A DNA stretch of 64,000 nucleotides, taken from assembly GCF_900129705.1 (NCBI RefSeq), contig NZ_FQWO01000015.1:1-64000 (forward strand), in the 5' to 3' direction. Under the pieces are notes generated by a model. The model was not told the origin of the DNA and made no database searches. It saw nothing but the letters and a program-made list of their open reading frames with translations. Below are positions 62,485 through 64,000 of the stretch, piece after piece. Made by a program: the position numbers and the translations under genes. Each line of letters begins with the position of its first letter. The stretch's first letter is position 1. This stretch comes from Flavobacterium granuli (lineage in GTDB: Bacteria; Bacteroidota; Bacteroidia; Flavobacteriales; Flavobacteriaceae).

Positions 62485-63270
62485 ATGAATCAACCATTAG
62501 CATATGTTCATCCTGGCGCTAAAATCGCCAAAAATGTTGTCATAGAACCTTTTACAACCATTCATAACAATGTAGTTATCGGAGATGGTACTTGGATTGG
62601 CTCCAATGTTACCATTATGGAAGGTGCAAGAATAGGAAAGAATTGCAACATTTTCCCTGGCGCAGTAATCTCTGCAGTTCCTCAGGATTTAAAATTTGGA
62701 GGAGAAGAATCTTTGGCAATAATTGGAGATAATTGTACAATTAGAGAATGTGTTACAGTCAATCGAGGAACAGTCGCATCGGGTCAAACCGTTATAGGTG
62801 ATAATTGTTTAATAATGGCCAGTGCGCACATCGCGCATGATTGTCATGTGGGAAACAATGCCATTATTGTCAATGGAGTATTATTAGGAGGACATGTGAC
62901 TGTAGGGAATTACGCCATTGTGGGTGGATTATCAGCAGTGCATCAATTTATTAATATTGGAGATCATGCCATGATTTCGGGTGGCTCACTTTTAAGAAAA
63001 GATGTTCCCCCTTATACAAAGGCAGCTAAAGAACCGTTGTCTTATGTAGGAATCAACTCGGTGGGATTAAGAAGACGTGGTTTTTCGACTGAAAAAATCA
63101 GAGAAATTCAAGATATATACCGAATTTTATATCAAAAAAATTACAACACTACCCAAGCTTTGGGTATTATTGAAGGCGAAATGGAAGCTACACCCGAGAG
63201 AGATGAAATTATTGATTTTATCAGAAATTCATCAAGAGGTGTGATGAAAGGATATTCTGGAAACTATTAA
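62485..63270 (+). CDS. lpxA: UDP-N-acetylglucosamine O-acyltransferase
   Basis: 261 aa. About ten turns of hexapeptide repeat (VIEPFTTIHNNVVIGDGTWIGSNVTI and on) with the catalytic His in MASAHIAHDCHVGNN, followed by the C-terminal helical domain (YTKAAKEPLSYVGINSVGLRRRGFS). It performs the first acyl transfer of lipid A synthesis. It follows lpxC-fabZ after 76 bases and precedes efp, an order I know from related genomes. Confidence 0.97.
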   Translation: MNQPLAYVHPGAKIAKNVVIEPFTTIHNNVVIGDGTWIGSNVTIMEGARIGKNCNIFPGAVISAVPQDLKFGGEESLAIIGDNCTIRECVTVNRGTVASGQTVIGDNCLIMASAHIAHDCHVGNNAIIVNGVLLGGHVTVGNYAIVGGLSAVHQFINIGDHAMISGGSLLRKDVPPYTKAAKEPLSYVGINSVGLRRRGFSTEKIREIQDIYRILYQKNYNTTQALGIIEGEMEATPERDEIIDFIRNSSRGVMKGYSGNY

Positions 63271-63339
63271 TTAAAAAATGTTTAATCGTTTAATTGGTTA
63301 ATCGATAAAACAAGTGAATCAAAAAATAAAAAATAAAAA

Positions 63340-63906
63340 ATGGCATCTACATCAGACATCAAAAACGGATTATGCATAAAATACAATAATGATATTTATA
63401 AAATCATTGAATTTCTTCACGTAAAACCAGGAAAAGGCCCTGCTTTTGTTCGAACTAAACTTAAAAGTTTGACTAACGGGAAAGTATTGGACAATACATT
63501 TTCTGCAGGTCATAAAATTGACGAAGTTCGTGTTGAAAACCACAAATTTCAATTTTTGTATCCAGAAGGAAATGAGTTTCATTTTATGAATACGGAAACT
63601 TTTGAACAAATTTCTTTAAATAAAAGTATCTTGGATTCTCCTGACTTATTAAAGGAAGGTGAAAACGTGATGGTGAGTATTAATACTGAAACAGATTTGC
63701 CTCTTTCTGTAGATATGCCTGCATCAGTAGTACTTGAAGTGACTTATGCCGAACCAGGAATTAAAGGGAATACTGCTACAAACGCCACTAAATCAGCAAC
63801 TGTAGAAACGGGTGCGACTGTAAACGTACCTTTGTTTATCAACGAAGGAGATAAAATTAAAATTGATACGGCCTCTGGTTCATACATGGAGCGTGTAAAA
63901 GAATAG
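63340..63906 (+). CDS. efp: Translation elongation factor P
   Basis: 188 aa, the normal EF-P length. The N-terminal KOW-like domain contains the loop HVKPGKGPAFVRTKLKSL with Lys32, the residue that other bacteria modify, then two OB domains (LYPEGNEFHFMNTETFEQI and the C-terminal GDKIKIDTASGSYMERV). It rescues ribosomes stalled at polyproline. Neither modification enzyme (EpmA/EarP) is present in the window. Confidence 0.97.
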   Translation: MASTSDIKNGLCIKYNNDIYKIIEFLHVKPGKGPAFVRTKLKSLTNGKVLDNTFSAGHKIDEVRVENHKFQFLYPEGNEFHFMNTETFEQISLNKSILDSPDLLKEGENVMVSINTETDLPLSVDMPASVVLEVTYAEPGIKGNTATNATKSATVETGATVNVPLFINEGDKIKIDTASGSYMERVKE

Positions 63907-63914
63907 TTTACAGT

Positions 63915-63972
63915 GTTTAGTATTCAGTTTGCAGTCAAGCTGAATACTAAACGCTGAACACTGAATACTAAA
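63915..63972. repeat. CTGAAYACTR-type repeat cluster behind efp
   Basis: Perfect 13-base inverted repeat GTTTAGTATTCAG (63915-63927) and CTGAATACTAAAC (63940-63952), followed by CTGAACACTG (63954-63963), overlapped by a further direct CTGAATACTAAA (63961-63972). It could act as a terminator-like hairpin for efp but lacks a T run. Confidence 0.75.
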
Positions 63973-63975
63973 TTT

Positions 63976-64000
63976 ATGAAATTCCCCAAAGTTTATTCTT
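63976..64000 (+). CDS. Start of a further gene (partial, 8 codons)
   Basis: ATG at 63976 opens a frame MKFPKVYS that runs off the end of the window. From the usual gene order after efp in Flavobacteriaceae I would expect a second LpxD-like acyltransferase, but eight codons cannot prove this. Confidence 0.4.

Noticed and set aside
1..64000. CRISPR arrays, rRNA, tRNA, prophage and complete insertion sequences
   Set aside because: I looked for regularly spaced repeats, cloverleaf-like stretches, transposase and phage genes and saw none. A covariance-model scan would be needed to exclude small RNAs.

Overview
The window looks like a chromosomal segment of a low-GC member of the Bacteroidota, most likely a Flavobacterium-like Flavobacteriaceae. 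The reasons are the AT-rich intergenic DNA, A-rich leaders in place of Shine-Dalgarno sites, several TTG / TAnnTTTG promoters of the flavobacterial type, an LpxC-FabZ fusion, a PorX-type response regulator with a PglZ domain, and a secreted protein with SprB-type repeats. Most genes are housekeeping or widespread in the family. I see no rRNA, tRNA, CRISPR array, intact insertion sequence or prophage.

Layout. 1-1208 (-) is the N-terminal part of a large secreted PKD/SprB-repeat protein, followed by about 1 kb of AT-rich DNA with little coding content. 2210-6356 (+) is a polyphosphate cluster (sixA-like phosphatase, ppk1, ppx) with a TMEM175-type channel gene behind it. Next come a fasciclin protein, pheT (-), an aldehyde dehydrogenase with its DUF779 partner, an AraC regulator and a bestrophin-like channel. 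13763-19315 (-) is a first tripartite RND efflux operon. A lipoprotein of unknown function, recG, a soluble GAF histidine kinase, a Dph6-like ATPase, an M1 peptidase, a patatin, a TauE exporter, a UvrD helicase and a Sua5-type tRNA-modification enzyme follow. 33279-35425 is a LytS/LytTR two-component pair. 35499-41698 holds an OmpA-like lipoprotein, a glycosyltransferase, a lone HsdR-N protein, holA, two very small membrane proteins, an ettA-type ABC-F gene and a DCC protein.

41828-49130 holds mutS2 (no Smr domain) and ung, then a DUF4258-like protein, alanine dehydrogenase, a GNAT enzyme, tsaE and porX, all on the minus strand. 49131-50927 is the most accessory-looking part: a GC-rich island with small palindromes, a PaiA-like acetyltransferase and an orphan small membrane protein, followed by a chromate transporter gene. 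52222-58448 (-) is a second RND efflux operon led by its own GbsR/MarR regulator, with a clear palindromic operator in the promoter. The right end is an HD phosphohydrolase and the lipid A cluster lpxD, lpxC-fabZ, lpxA, then efp and the first codons of another gene.

Functional links. The partial SprB-repeat protein is a probable cargo of the type IX secretion system that porX-type regulators control. The two RND systems and the Lpx enzymes all concern the outer membrane. ppk1 and ppx make and degrade polyphosphate. I found no clearly new multi-gene system. The least explained items are the lipoprotein at 19670-20560, the small membrane proteins, the island at 49131-49937, the poly-A hairpin in front of chrA, and several families of short intergenic repeats.
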